64,000 nt of DNA from an uncultured Bacilli bacterium (GTDB taxonomy: Bacteria > Bacillota_I > Bacilli_A > RF39 > UBA660): positions 1-64,000 of the forward strand of contig CAKOQQ010000002.1 of the NCBI GenBank assembly GCA_934101425.1. The letters are read 5' to 3'. Of this stretch, positions 26,653-34,966 are shown one piece after another. Below the pieces are notes generated by a model that worked only from the letters and a program-made list of their open reading frames with translations, made no database searches and was not told the DNA's origin. Positions within the stretch are counted from its first letter, which is position 1; each line of letters starts with the position of its first letter. Made by a program: the position numbers and the translations under genes.

Positions 26653-27923
26653 TCAATCACCTTATAAATAAGTGGATTTACTTCTCCTAAAGATGGAGCA
26701 ATAGTAAAGCACTCTGTTATTTCATTTATGTTTACATCAGTTTCATCTAAATATACTTTAATAAGCTCTTCATCTTCAAGTACATAATCACCTATTTTTT
26801 TATTTAAAACAAATCCAACTCCATAATGTATCTTATCTTCTTTTTTTAATCTACCTGCACCTATTTTTCTTGCTATTTCACCTAAACCATAATTATCTAT
26901 TTTAGTAACAAATCCTGTTTTACCACTTTTAATAGAGAATTCTTTTGTAGATACATCTATATTATTTATATTTCCTTTTTGATATTTGATAAATTCATAG
27001 AATTTTTCTAAAGCTGCTCCATTTTTTAAACTTTCTTCTAACTTACTACGTGAATCACTAATAGAAATATCTTGAGCAAGTGATACCATAATACTTCCAA
27101 TAGTTAATGATAATTCACGAACATCATTTTTTACGTTACCTTTAAGTACTTCAAGAGCTTCAACAACTTCTAATCCATTGCCCACATTATTACCTAAAGG
27201 TTGATTCATGTCACTTAATACACAAACTACTTTAACATTATAACTACGACCTATTTTTATCATAGTTTCTGCAAGTTTAGTTGCATCATCAATATTTTTC
27301 ATAAGTGCACCATTACCAACTTTTAAATCAATAACAATTTTATTAGATCCAGATGCTATCTTTTTACTCATGATTGATGAAGCTATTAAAGGAATAGATT
27401 CAGTAGTGCCACTAACATCACGAAGAGCATATATTTTTTTATCAGCTGGAACTAAATTTCCTGTTTGACTAGCAACTACAATTCCAATATCATGAACTTG
27501 TTTTATAAATTCTTCAGTAGTTAAACTAGTAGTAAACCCTTCTATAGATTCTAATTTATCAATAGTTCCACCAGTATAACCTAGTCCCCTACCACTCATT
27601 TTAGGAACTACTACACCGACACTGGAAACTAGTGGAGCTACTACAAGAGTAACCTTATCACCTATACCACCAGTTGAATGCTTATCTACTTTAACACCTG
27701 GAATATCACTTAAATCAATCTTATCACCACTATTTATCATAGCATCTGTTAAATATAAAGTTTCATCTAAATCCATACCATTTATACATATAGCCATAAG
27801 TAGTGAACTCATTTGATAATCAGGAATATTTCCATTTACGAAATTAGTAATAACATAATTAATTTCTTCATTTGTTAATTTTTCATTTAATCTTTTTTTA
27901 TTTATTATATCTATTATATTCAT
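26649..27923 (-). CDS. pdp: Pyrimidine-nucleoside phosphorylase
   Basis: This 424-residue enzyme splits uridine and thymidine with phosphate in nucleoside salvage. The family signature SGRGLGYTGGTIDKLES (about residues 109-125) and the phosphate loop KHSTGGIGDKV are intact. The C-terminal domain has GFVTKIDNYGLG and the typical IGAGR block. It starts at ATG 27923 after GAGGTGAGG and ends with TGA overlapping the next start. The Pdp versus DeoA distinction cannot be settled by eye. Confidence 0.9.
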   Translation of the reverse strand: MNIIDIINKKRLNEKLTNEEINYVITNFVNGNIPDYQMSSLLMAICINGMDLDETLYLTDAMINSGDKIDLSDIPGVKVDKHSTGGIGDKVTLVVAPLVSSVGVVVPKMSGRGLGYTGGTIDKLESIEGFTTSLTTEEFIKQVHDIGIVVASQTGNLVPADKKIYALRDVSGTTESIPLIASSIMSKKIASGSNKIVIDLKVGNGALMKNIDDATKLAETMIKIGRSYNVKVVCVLSDMNQPLGNNVGNGLEVVEALEVLKGNVKNDVRELSLTIGSIMVSLAQDISISDSRSKLEESLKNGAALEKFYEFIKYQKGNINNIDVSTKEFSIKSGKTGFVTKIDNYGLGEIARKIGAGRLKKEDKIHYGVGFVLNKKIGDYVLEDEELIKVYLDETDVNINEITECFTIAPSLGEVNPLIYKVIE

Positions 27924-27971
27924 ACCTCACCTCATTATAATATAATTATATCAATATTTTATAAAATAAAA

Positions 27972-28006
27972 AAGGTAAAACTATAAATACCATAACTTTT
28001 TACCAT
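27972..28006 (-). terminator. Terminator after mnmA
   Basis: GGTAAAAAGTTATGG near the mnmA end pairs with the reverse-oriented TATAGTTTTACC, followed by TTTTTTA on the minus strand. It overlaps the mnmA stop codon. Confidence 0.6.
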
Positions 28007-29078
28007 TTTTTCTTACTTCTTTAATAATTCCACCACCAAGACATTCTTCACCATTATAAAGTACACAAGCTTGTCCTGGAGTAACACTTTTTACATTATT
28101 ATATTTAACTAATATATTACCATCACTAAGATATTCTAAACTAACAGGATTATCTTTTTGTCTATATCTAAATTTAGCTGTACAATTAGTTAATTTTTCA
28201 GCACCTAAATAATTTACATCTTCAATAACACATGAATCAGATAATAAATAATCATTATCTTCACCAATACATATATATAATATATTTTTATTTAAATCTT
28301 TACCTACTACAAACATTCTTTCTTTAGTGCCACCAATATCAAGACCTTTTCTTTGTCCTATTGTATAATACATAAGTCCAATATGTTTACCTATCACTTC
28401 GTTAGTATCAATATTAACAATATCACCAGGAGTATTAGGTAAATAATTTTCTAAGAATTTAGTGAAATTTCTTTCTCCTATAAAACATATACCTGTAGAA
28501 TCTTTCTTTTTAGCTGTTATAAGACCATTGTCTAATGCAATTTTTCTTACATCTGATTTAACCATATCACCTATTGGAAATAATACATTTTTAAGTTGTT
28601 CTTTTGATACTTGAGATAAGAAATAAGTTTGATCCTTATTATCGTCTACACCTCTTAATAACTTACCATTTTCTATTCTAGCGTAATGGCCAGTAGCAAT
28701 AAAGTCAGCACCTAATTTAACTGCTTCACGTCTAAACATATCAAACTTAATATATTTATTACACATTATATCAGGATTAGGCGTTCTACCATGTTTAAGT
28801 TCATCTAAAAAATAAGTAAAAACATAATCCCAATATTCTTTTACAAAATCTTTTCTATAAAGTGGAATACCAAGTTTATCACATACTTTTTTAGCATCAT
28901 TATAATCTTCTTCTTGAGGGCAAATATTGCTAGTAGATGGAGCATCATACTCCATATTAGCTAGTGAATCCCAATTTCTCATAAAAAGACCAATTACTTC
29001 ATAACCTTGTTCTTTTAATTTTATAGCAGCAACACTACTATCTACTCCGCCACTCATACCTATTACAACTTTTTTCAC
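27981..29078 (-). CDS. mnmA: tRNA-specific 2-thiouridylase
   Basis: This 365-residue enzyme makes 2-thiouridine at the wobble base of tRNA-Glu, Gln and Lys. The PP-loop GMSGGVDSSVAA (residues 8-19) and catalytic cysteines in NPDIMCNKYIKF and the GICFIGE block are present, as are TGHYAR and DQTYFLSQ. It begins with GTG 29078 preceded by AGGTGATT. Sulfur would come from a cysteine desulfurase. None is encoded in this window, though sufU and sufB lie just upstream. Confidence 0.95.
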   Translation of the reverse strand: MKKVVIGMSGGVDSSVAAIKLKEQGYEVIGLFMRNWDSLANMEYDAPSTSNICPQEEDYNDAKKVCDKLGIPLYRKDFVKEYWDYVFTYFLDELKHGRTPNPDIMCNKYIKFDMFRREAVKLGADFIATGHYARIENGKLLRGVDDNKDQTYFLSQVSKEQLKNVLFPIGDMVKSDVRKIALDNGLITAKKKDSTGICFIGERNFTKFLENYLPNTPGDIVNIDTNEVIGKHIGLMYYTIGQRKGLDIGGTKERMFVVGKDLNKNILYICIGEDNDYLLSDSCVIEDVNYLGAEKLTNCTAKFRYRQKDNPVSLEYLSDGNILVKYNNVKSVTPGQACVLYNGEECLGGGIIKEVRKNGKKLWYL

Positions 29079-29127
29079 TTAAATCACCTATTACATTATA
29101 CCACTTTTATAAATAAAGAAAACAGAT

Positions 29128-29463
29128 TTAATCTGTTTCTTCTTTGTTTTTACTAGTAAGGAATGTGACTTTCTCAGCAATTAATTCTACAACATATCTT
29201 TTTTCTTCTTCAGTTTCATAACTTCTACTTTGAATACGACCTTTTATACCAACTAAATCTCCTTTTTTACAATATTGTGTTGTACTTTCTGCAACTCCTT
29301 TCCATAATACACAAGGAATATAATCAGTTTCATATTCTCCATTCATATTTTTAAAACTTCTTGGAACAGCTAAAGTTATATTAGTAACCTTTTTACCGCT
29401 ATCAGTTTCTTTAAGTTCTGGATCTTTTACAATTCTTCCTACAATTACAGTTTGATTTAACAT
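29128..29463 (-). CDS. ssb: Single-stranded DNA-binding protein without acidic tail
   Basis: This 111-residue protein is an OB-fold SSB (MLNQTVIVGRIVKDPELKET, YIPCVLWKGVAE, IKGRIQSRSYE). It ends right after the OB domain with SKNKEETD. It lacks the glycine-rich linker and the DDDIPF tip that recruits repair proteins in the main cellular SSB. This form resembles the short secondary SSBs of Bacilli. ATG 29463 follows AAAGGAGG. It is not flanked by rpsF and rpsR, which also suggests a secondary copy. Confidence 0.85.
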   Translation of the reverse strand: MLNQTVIVGRIVKDPELKETDSGKKVTNITLAVPRSFKNMNGEYETDYIPCVLWKGVAESTTQYCKKGDLVGIKGRIQSRSYETEEEKRYVVELIAEKVTFLTSKNKEETD

Positions 29464-29573
29464 TTGACCTCCTTTCAACTACATATTACAAACTTTTTTA
29501 ACTAATAGCAAACAGCCAAAAATAAGAATTTGTTTAATCTTTTCTTTCTATTTTTATAAAATAAATAAAAAAA

Positions 29574-29600
29574 TAGAAGATATCAAATGATATCTTCTTT
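29574..29600. terminator. Terminator after the small membrane ORF
   Basis: AGAAGATATC-AAAT-GATATCTTCT with a T-rich flank on each side. On the minus strand it follows the stop of the 37-codon ORF by a few bases. Confidence 0.75.
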
Positions 29601-29602
29601 TA

Positions 29603-29716
29603 TTATTCATTTTTGGTAAATTTTAACTTTTTTAATTTTTTATTCGGCCTAAACAAAATACTAAAAAATATTAAAATACCGCTATAACATAATATAGTAA
29701 TTGGCCAAATTAACAT
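29603..29716 (-). CDS. Possible small membrane peptide (37 aa)
   Basis: The frame starts MLIWPITILCYSGILIFFSI and ends with a strongly basic tail (RPNKKLKKLKF). It has one membrane helix with a positive cytosolic end. A strong terminator follows the stop immediately. A TATAAT at 29774-29779 on the minus strand could serve as its -10. No good ribosome binding site is visible, so I am unsure that it is translated. No known family is recognised. Confidence 0.4.
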   Translation of the reverse strand: MLIWPITILCYSGILIFFSILFRPNKKLKKLKFTKNE

Positions 29717-29936
29717 ATATTATATTCATTAGAATAATAACTTAGTTGCTAAGATAATATTTTTGTTGACTTTATTATAATGTAATCAATACTAACTCAC
29801 ACAACTAATTACCACGCACTAAATTTAAAACCTACCTTATAAAAAAACTATTTGACTTCATCTTTTACTCTAAAATACATATTAACTTTAGTCTAGTGGA
29901 TAACTACCTATATATAACCACATATAGTGGTAGTTA

Positions 29937-31244
29937 CTAAAAATAATTTTTAAGTAAAGCATTTAATTCTACTGCATATTCCATAGGAAGTTCTTCTCTA
30001 AAACGATCAATAAATCCCATTATAAGTAATTCTTTAGCTTTATCTATAGTAAGACCTCTACTCATTAAATAAAATAATTTTTCTTCATCAATTTTAGAGA
30101 CTGTTGCTTCATGTTCTAATGTTGATGTAGTATTTTGTACTTTATTTTTAGGAATAGTATCACTTTTAGAATCATCATCTACAATGATAGTATCACATTT
30201 TACGGTACTATTTGAATATTCTGCTTTTGAAGAAATATAAACAGTTCCTCTATAACTAGCATTTCCGCCTTTTAATGATATAGATTTGCTTATTATATTA
30301 CTCTTTGTATGAGGTGCTAAATGAATCATTTTAGCTCCCGTATCTTGTACTTGTTCATCTTTCGCTACAGCTATAGAAATACAATTGCCACTTGCATAAT
30401 CACCATTTAAAATACAGCATGGATATTTCATATTGACCTTTGAACCTATATTACCATCTATCCATTCCATAAGACCATTTTCTTCTACTATAGCTCTTTT
30501 AGTTACTAAATTATAAACATCACTAGACCAATTTTGAATAGTAGTATATCTACATTTAGCGTCTTTCATAACATATATTTCAACTACAGCTGCATGAAGA
30601 GAATCAGATGTATAAGTAGGTGCAGTACAACCTTCCATATAGTGTAATTCACTACCTTCATCTACTACAATTATAGTTCTTTCAAATTGCCCCATTTGCT
30701 TGCTATTTATTCTAAAGTAACTTTGTAATGGTCTATCAATTTTTGTATGTGGTGGAACATATATAAAAGTACCACCACTCCAAACAGCTCCATTTAAAGC
30801 TGTATATTTATTTTCATCATATTTAACTAAATTATTAAAATACTTTTTAAATATATCTGGATATTTTTTTAAAGCTGTATCAGTATCACAAAAAATAATG
30901 TTATTTTTTTCTACTTCTTCTAGCATATTGTGATATACAACTTCACTTTCATATTGAGCCCCTACGCCACCTAAATATTTTTTTTCAGCATCAATAAGAC
31001 CGATATTAGAAAATGTATCCTTTATATCAGTAGGGACTTCATTCCAATCATCAACAATAGAAGATGTAGCTCTTTTATAATATGTAATATTATCAAAATT
31101 AATTTTTAATTCTGGACCAAATATTGGATTTGATAACTCCATAAATTTATCATATGCTTTTAATCTAAAATCAAGCATCCATTTAGGCTCACCTTTTAAT
31201 TTAGAAATTTCTTTTACTCTTGTCTTATTAAGCCCACTTTTCAT
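29937..31244 (-). CDS. sufB: Fe-S cluster assembly scaffold protein SufB
   Basis: This 435-residue SufB has the expected blocks PPHTKIDRPLQSYFRIN, LHYMEGCTAPTY, KRAIVEENGLMEW and HLAPHTKSNIISKS. SufB forms the SufBCD scaffold with the ATPase SufC and with SufD. In most Bacilli the order is sufCDSUB, but here only sufU, an unknown gene and sufB are present, so sufC, sufD and sufS must lie elsewhere or be missing. ATG 31244 follows GGTGATGTT. Confidence 0.93.
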   Translation of the reverse strand: MKSGLNKTRVKEISKLKGEPKWMLDFRLKAYDKFMELSNPIFGPELKINFDNITYYKRATSSIVDDWNEVPTDIKDTFSNIGLIDAEKKYLGGVGAQYESEVVYHNMLEEVEKNNIIFCDTDTALKKYPDIFKKYFNNLVKYDENKYTALNGAVWSGGTFIYVPPHTKIDRPLQSYFRINSKQMGQFERTIIVVDEGSELHYMEGCTAPTYTSDSLHAAVVEIYVMKDAKCRYTTIQNWSSDVYNLVTKRAIVEENGLMEWIDGNIGSKVNMKYPCCILNGDYASGNCISIAVAKDEQVQDTGAKMIHLAPHTKSNIISKSISLKGGNASYRGTVYISSKAEYSNSTVKCDTIIVDDDSKSDTIPKNKVQNTTSTLEHEATVSKIDEEKLFYLMSRGLTIDKAKELLIMGFIDRFREELPMEYAVELNALLKNYF

Positions 31245-31263
31245 AACATCACCTATTATTAAA

Positions 31264-31620
31264 CTATTTTTTATTTTCTACTCTCTTTTTTTGCATTACT
31301 TTTTCTACTTTTCTCTTTTTTAAAGCTACACTAAGTTTAGTAAGAACATCAATTCTATCTAATCTAGCAGGTTCCATTCTAAGAGCATAATAAACTCCAG
31401 GAACTATATTAGGAGCTTCGTGAGGTAAAATTTTGTTATTCTTATCTCTATCAAAATAGCGATAAGCTTCTCCTGTTTCAATATCTACAACAGTTTTACT
31501 TTGAGAGTCTTTAACACCTAAAATACTAAAATCACTCTTTTCATCAACAAAAAGAATTGGACTTTTCTTAAAATCCTTACTATCTTCAAACTTAGCAATC
31601 CAAACTTCTAATAAATCCAT
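31264..31620 (-). CDS. Unknown protein within the suf locus
   Basis: I do not recognise this 118-residue cytosolic protein. The first 90 residues look like a compact beta-rich domain (SDFSILGVKD, VVDIETGEAYRYFDRD). The last 20 are very basic (KKRKVEKVMQKKRVENKK), as in an RNA-binding tail. It contains no cysteine, so it is unlikely to hold a cluster itself. It lies two bases after sufU and 19 bases before sufB, so it is almost surely co-transcribed with them. Confidence 0.65.
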   Translation of the reverse strand: MDLLEVWIAKFEDSKDFKKSPILFVDEKSDFSILGVKDSQSKTVVDIETGEAYRYFDRDKNNKILPHEAPNIVPGVYYALRMEPARLDRIDVLTKLSVALKKRKVEKVMQKKRVENKK

Positions 31621-31622
31621 AA

Positions 31623-32045
31623 TTATTCCCCCTTATTAATTATTTTTTCTATGCCCCACCAAGAAAGCAAGGCACATTTTTTTCTATTTGGTTGTCTATA
31701 AATATCATCATATACTATAGCAGATTCTAAAATATCTTTATTATATTCTTTTTCATTTATCATATTATCAAAATTATTAACTATTTCTCTAGCTTCTTCT
31801 AATGTTTTGCCTATTAAAGTTTCTGTCATAATAGAAGTAGAACTTGTACATATTGCACATGCTTCACCATCATATTTTATATCCACTATTCTATCATTTT
31901 CTATTTTTGCCATAATATTAACTTCATCTATACAACTTTCACTATTCATATTAACACTTACATATCCACTATCATCTATAAGGCCTTTATTTCTAGGATT
32001 TTGATAATGATCTAATATTATACTTCTTTTTAAATTAGAATCCAT
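31623..32045 (-). CDS. sufU: Fe-S assembly sulfur-transfer protein SufU
   Basis: This 140-residue protein has the SufU zinc/sulfur ligands: SESCIDEVN (Cys-x-Asp), GEACAICTSS and RKKCALLSWWG. SufU takes sulfur from the desulfurase SufS and needs all three cysteines and the aspartate. The opening LKRSIILDHYQNPRNKG is typical. It starts the sufU-unknown-sufB operon, with AGGTGG before the ATG. Confidence 0.9.
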   Translation of the reverse strand: MDSNLKRSIILDHYQNPRNKGLIDDSGYVSVNMNSESCIDEVNIMAKIENDRIVDIKYDGEACAICTSSTSIMTETLIGKTLEEAREIVNNFDNMINEKEYNKDILESAIVYDDIYRQPNRKKCALLSWWGIEKIINKGE

Positions 32046-32092
32046 AGTACCACCTAGATAGTATTATAGTATAAAATATAGGAAAAATCAAC

Positions 32093-32115
32093 AAAAAAGA
32101 GGCCTAAGCCTCCAT
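32093..32115 (-). terminator. Terminator of the ABC exporter
   Basis: GGAGGCTTAGGCCTC followed by TTTTTT on the minus strand includes the last codons and the TAG stop of the exporter. Confidence 0.8.
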
Positions 32116-33846
32116 ACTTTCTAAAGATTCTGAGTGATATAAATTACTATAAACATCTGATTCTTTCATAAGTTTTTTATGCGTTCCACTTGCTAGTAAT
32201 TTTCCTTTATCAATTATATTAATAACATCAGCATCTACTATTGTAGATAATCTATGAGCTACTATAATTATTGTATGATCTTTAACGAGTTCATTTATTG
32301 TCTTCTTAATATATTCTTGAGACTCATTATCAAGGGCACTAGTAGCTTCATCAAATAATATTATTTTTGTATTAAGTACTAAAGTTCTAGCAATCGCAAG
32401 TCTTTGTTTTTGACCACCAGATAAATTAACTCCACCTTCACCTATTAAAGTATCATATTTTTTAGGTAAAGACATAATATATTCATCTATATAAGCTTTC
32501 TTACAAACGTCTCTTACTTCATCTAATGTAATATCAGGTTTAACAAGTCTAAAATTATCCATAATAGTTAAATTAAATAAGAATGGCATTTGTCTAATAA
32601 CAGATATATTTTTTCTTAAACTATCTTCAGATAAATCTTTTATATTAACGTTGTCAATAAGAATTTCTCCTTTAGTAGCATCAAAGTATCTTAATAGCAA
32701 ATTAAATATTGTTGATTTACCATTACCACTTCTACCAACTACAGCAGTCTTCTTATTAGGTTCAATATTTAAAGATAAACCAGTAAGTACATTATCTTCA
32801 TCATCTTTGTATTTAAAGTACACATTCTTAAATTCTACTATACCTTTTGGATTAGTTAATTCTACATTACCATACTTTTCATCCTTATATAATTTATTAT
32901 TAACAATTTCATCAATTCTTTTTAAAGAAACACTTACTTTATTATAATTAACTCCAAAATCACTTATACTCTCTACTACTTCATCAATTCTCCAAATATA
33001 CATTTCTATCATTACAAAAATACTATATTCAATTTTACCATTTATAAATAAATATCCAGTAGTAAATAAAATTATAAATTGTAGTATAAAATAAATTAAA
33101 CTATTTAAGTTATAATAAAATGTTTCATAAACTCTAATTTTTTTAGAAAAAGCAAATAGACTAGTAAGTCTAGTTTTAACCCTATTTTTTATATTTTCTT
33201 TTATACCTAATGATTTTATTTCTCTTATACCAGCAATATCTTCATTAGCAATTTTTACATATTCATCAGATTGTTTCTTAATATTCTCTTGCATCTTTTT
33301 AATTTTTGGAAAGAATACATAAGATATAAGCCCCATACATATTGCAAATACAAGTATTTCTATTCCTAGTATAATAGATATTTTAAAACATATAAATATA
33401 ACAATAAATACTACAATAAACTTACATATAACTTTTATTAGTTTAGCAAGTAATTCCATAACTCTATCAGGATCAGTATAAAGTCTATTTATAAATTCCC
33501 CTGACCCTATCTCTTCAAATGCAACTGAAGGTAAATCCACTAACTTAGTATACAAATCTAAACTAACATTTTTCATAAATTTAAGTTCTAAATAATTATA
33601 TAAATAATCTCTTGGAATTTGTAATATAGCATAAAAAATTATATATAACCCTTCCCATAAACCTAAAAACAAAATAAAGTTATGTAAATCTTTTAAAAGT
33701 AAATATTCAAGAGCTTTACCCCAAAAGATAGCTGCCACAAGTGAAGGTAAATAAGTAAGCATAACAAGTAAAACATATAAAAATAATTTTAGTTTTTCAT
33801 CTTTTAAATAATGCCATAAAATTTTAAAATTCTTTGTTTTTTTCAT
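32104..33846 (-). CDS. ABC exporter (membrane plus ATPase domains)
   Basis: A 580-residue half-exporter with six membrane helices (residues ~15-310) and a C-terminal ATPase. The Walker A is VGRSGNGKS, the signature NLSGGQKQ, the Walker B ILFDEATSALD and the switch AHRLST. It would work as a homodimer to move lipids, peptides or drugs outward. It has a dedicated promoter, a 24-codon leader peptide and an intrinsic terminator before its GGAGGTG ribosome binding site. This suggests induction by ribosome stalling, as seen for some antibiotic-resistance exporters. Substrate unknown. Confidence 0.85.
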   Translation of the reverse strand: MKKTKNFKILWHYLKDEKLKLFLYVLLVMLTYLPSLVAAIFWGKALEYLLLKDLHNFILFLGLWEGLYIIFYAILQIPRDYLYNYLELKFMKNVSLDLYTKLVDLPSVAFEEIGSGEFINRLYTDPDRVMELLAKLIKVICKFIVVFIVIFICFKISIILGIEILVFAICMGLISYVFFPKIKKMQENIKKQSDEYVKIANEDIAGIREIKSLGIKENIKNRVKTRLTSLFAFSKKIRVYETFYYNLNSLIYFILQFIILFTTGYLFINGKIEYSIFVMIEMYIWRIDEVVESISDFGVNYNKVSVSLKRIDEIVNNKLYKDEKYGNVELTNPKGIVEFKNVYFKYKDDEDNVLTGLSLNIEPNKKTAVVGRSGNGKSTIFNLLLRYFDATKGEILIDNVNIKDLSEDSLRKNISVIRQMPFLFNLTIMDNFRLVKPDITLDEVRDVCKKAYIDEYIMSLPKKYDTLIGEGGVNLSGGQKQRLAIARTLVLNTKIILFDEATSALDNESQEYIKKTINELVKDHTIIIVAHRLSTIVDADVINIIDKGKLLASGTHKKLMKESDVYSNLYHSESLESMEA

Positions 33847-33859
33847 AATACACCTCCAT

Positions 33860-33884
33860 AAAAAAACTACTATTTAATAGTAGT
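33860..33884 (-). terminator. Attenuator hairpin before the ABC exporter
   Basis: ACTACTATTAAATAGTAGT followed by TTTTTT on the minus strand is a complete intrinsic terminator. It sits between the leader peptide stop and the exporter ribosome binding site. It would stop transcription unless the leader RNA refolds. A second hairpin (GTGAA-TATT-TTCAC) lies inside the leader ORF. Confidence 0.75.
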
Positions 33885-33889
33885 ACGCT

Positions 33890-33964
33890 TTACATAACAT
33901 TAAAACGAGTGAAAATATTCACCATATTACTACTATTTATTTTATAATTCCAAATTAATTTCAT
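33890..33964 (-). CDS. Leader peptide of the ABC exporter (24 aa)
   Basis: An ORF beginning MKLIWNYKINSSNMVNIFTR and ending FNVM with TAA. AAGGAGTGAGAAT gives a strong ribosome binding site. It lies between a near-consensus promoter and the attenuator. Its position and strong translation signal, rather than its sequence, suggest that a stalled ribosome controls the downstream terminator. No run of one amino acid is present, so drug sensing is more likely than amino-acid attenuation. Confidence 0.65.
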   Translation of the reverse strand: MKLIWNYKINSSNMVNIFTRFNVM

Positions 33965-33990
33965 ATTCTCACTCCTTAGAAATTATATTC

Positions 33991-34019
33991 ATTTTAACAT
34001 TTAAATATATAGGTGTCAA
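33991..34019 (-). promoter_or_regulatory. Promoter of the leader peptide-ABC exporter unit
   Basis: TTGACA (34014-34019), a 17-base spacer and TAAAAT (33991-33996) with TG one base ahead of the -10. It is close to the vegetative consensus, implying constitutive initiation with control by attenuation. Confidence 0.8.
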
Positions 34020-34056
34020 CAAACACTTTTTTATACCATTATTCCTTTTAGTTATA

Positions 34057-34080
34057 AAAAAAGAAGCTATCTAGCTTCTA
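34057..34080 (-). terminator. Terminator of spoVS
   Basis: GAAGCTAGATAGCTTC followed by TTTTTTT on the minus strand overlaps the end of spoVS. Confidence 0.85.
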
Positions 34081-34327
34081 CAATTAATTTTATAGCAGTT
34101 CTATCTTCTCCATCAATTACTATATCCGTAAAAGCTGGAATACAAACTAAATTTTTACCACTAGGTGCTACAAATCCTCTTGCTATTGCAATACTTTTAA
34201 TTGCTTGATTAAGAGCTCCAGCCCCTATTGCTTGTATTTCTACACTACCTTTTTCTCTAAAAACATTTGCAAGTGCTCCTGCTACAGAATTTGGATTAGA
34301 TTTAGATCCAACTTTAAGTGTTTCCAT
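34067..34327 (-). CDS. spoVS: Stage V sporulation protein S
   Basis: This 86-residue protein matches SpoVS nearly end to end (METLKVGSKSNPNSVAGALA, QAIGAGALNQAIKSIAIARG, KLIVEAR). SpoVS is an Alba-like nucleic-acid-binding protein needed for late sporulation in Bacillus. It also occurs in non-sporulating relatives, so its presence alone does not prove that spores form. It is monocistronic with its own terminator. Confidence 0.95.
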   Translation of the reverse strand: METLKVGSKSNPNSVAGALANVFREKGSVEIQAIGAGALNQAIKSIAIARGFVAPSGKNLVCIPAFTDIVIDGEDRTAIKLIVEAR

Positions 34328-34386
34328 TTTTATTCCCTCTTTCTAAATAATTATATGTTAAATATTAATTTTTTTTACCAAAATTA

Positions 34387-34414
34387 TTGACTTTTTCTAT
34401 TTTTATAGTATAAT
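34387..34414 (+). promoter_or_regulatory. Promoter of tRNA-Gly
   Basis: TTGACT (34387-34392), a 16-base spacer and TATAAT (34409-34414) lie 20 bases before the tRNA. Confidence 0.8.
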
Positions 34415-34433
34415 TAAAAATGCCTACTGATTT

Positions 34434-34507
34434 GCAGGTGTAGTTCAATGGTAGAATCCTAGCCTTCCAAGCTAGCTACGTGGGTCCGATTCCCATCACC
34501 TGCTCCA
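34434..34507 (+). tRNA. tRNA-Gly (TCC)
   Basis: A 74-base cloverleaf with acceptor GCAGGTG/CACCTGC, anticodon loop CTTCCAA (TCC), T-loop TCCGATT and encoded CCA. A terminator follows. The remnants of a serine-recombinase element begin within 100 bases downstream, which fits tRNA-adjacent insertion. Confidence 0.95.
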
Positions 34508-34516
34508 ATTGAAATC

Positions 34517-34553
34517 AACTTACAGACTTAATTGTTCGTAAGTTTTTATTTTT
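34517..34553 (+). terminator. Terminator of tRNA-Gly
   Basis: ACTTAC and GTAAGT form the base of a hairpin, followed by TTTTATTTTT. The 21 bases 34503-34523, from the tRNA 3' end into this stem, recur exactly at 1254-1274. Confidence 0.7.
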
Positions 34554-34599
34554 ATATAAAACTTTAAAAGTTCTCTTTCTAGAAAGGAGGACTTTTTTC

Positions 34600-34879
34600 A
34601 TGCTTGAATTTAAAGTAATTGCAAATTTAAAACCTAATAAAGATTTTAACTGACATCTTAAAAAACTTTAAATATACAGTTAAATTAGGACAAATTAAAA
34701 CTATCTTGCACACCAATCTACAAGTAATAATACCTACTGAATACCAAATTACATATCCTACTACTTTTACAATACTTGAATACAAAGTTAATGAAATATC
34801 AAATAAGCCATTTTATATTAAAGAACATAATCAAAAGTACAATATTAAAGAAATTACACAATTTTTGAAAAAGTTTTAA
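34600..34879 (+). pseudogene. Frameshifted small gene beside the recombinase stub
   Basis: GAAAGGAGG is followed by ATG and 17 codons (MLEFKVIANLKPNKDFN), then TGA. The coding signal continues in the +1 frame from about 34652 (DILKNFKYTVKLGQIKTI ... EITQFLKKF) to TAA at 34879. One frameshift near 34648 explains both halves, giving an original product of about 93 residues. I do not recognise the family. Its position between a tRNA gene and a serine recombinase suggests that it came with a mobile element. Confidence 0.6.
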
Positions 34880-34966
34880 TTTTAGACTATACATTTTGCT
34901 TATTTGTGAGGAAACATATGAGAAGTATTTTAATATTTCTCGAAATTTAGTGAAAGGAGGAAAACT

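Larger units (their letters stand above)
29464..29936. other. Gene-poor 473-base stretch between ssb and sufB
   Basis: Apart from a possible 37-residue membrane peptide (29603-29716) and its terminator, I see no gene. The rest is AT-rich, with a CTTAG-CAA-CTAAG hairpin on the minus strand near 29743-29755. An imperfect hairpin with ACCAC-ATATA-GTGGT follows the sufB stop. Confidence 0.5.

Noticed and set aside
1254..34523. Exact 21-base repeat 33 kb apart considered as attL/attR of one large element
   Set aside because: The enclosed DNA holds core genes (rsmH, murC, rpoZ, sufB), and the repeat contains only the last bases of the tRNA plus a terminator, so a shared terminator is more likely.
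34892..34940. Short ORF MRSILIFLEI between the broken gene and the recombinase stub
   Set aside because: Ten codons with a fair ribosome binding site but no other support. It sits in decayed sequence and is probably chance.
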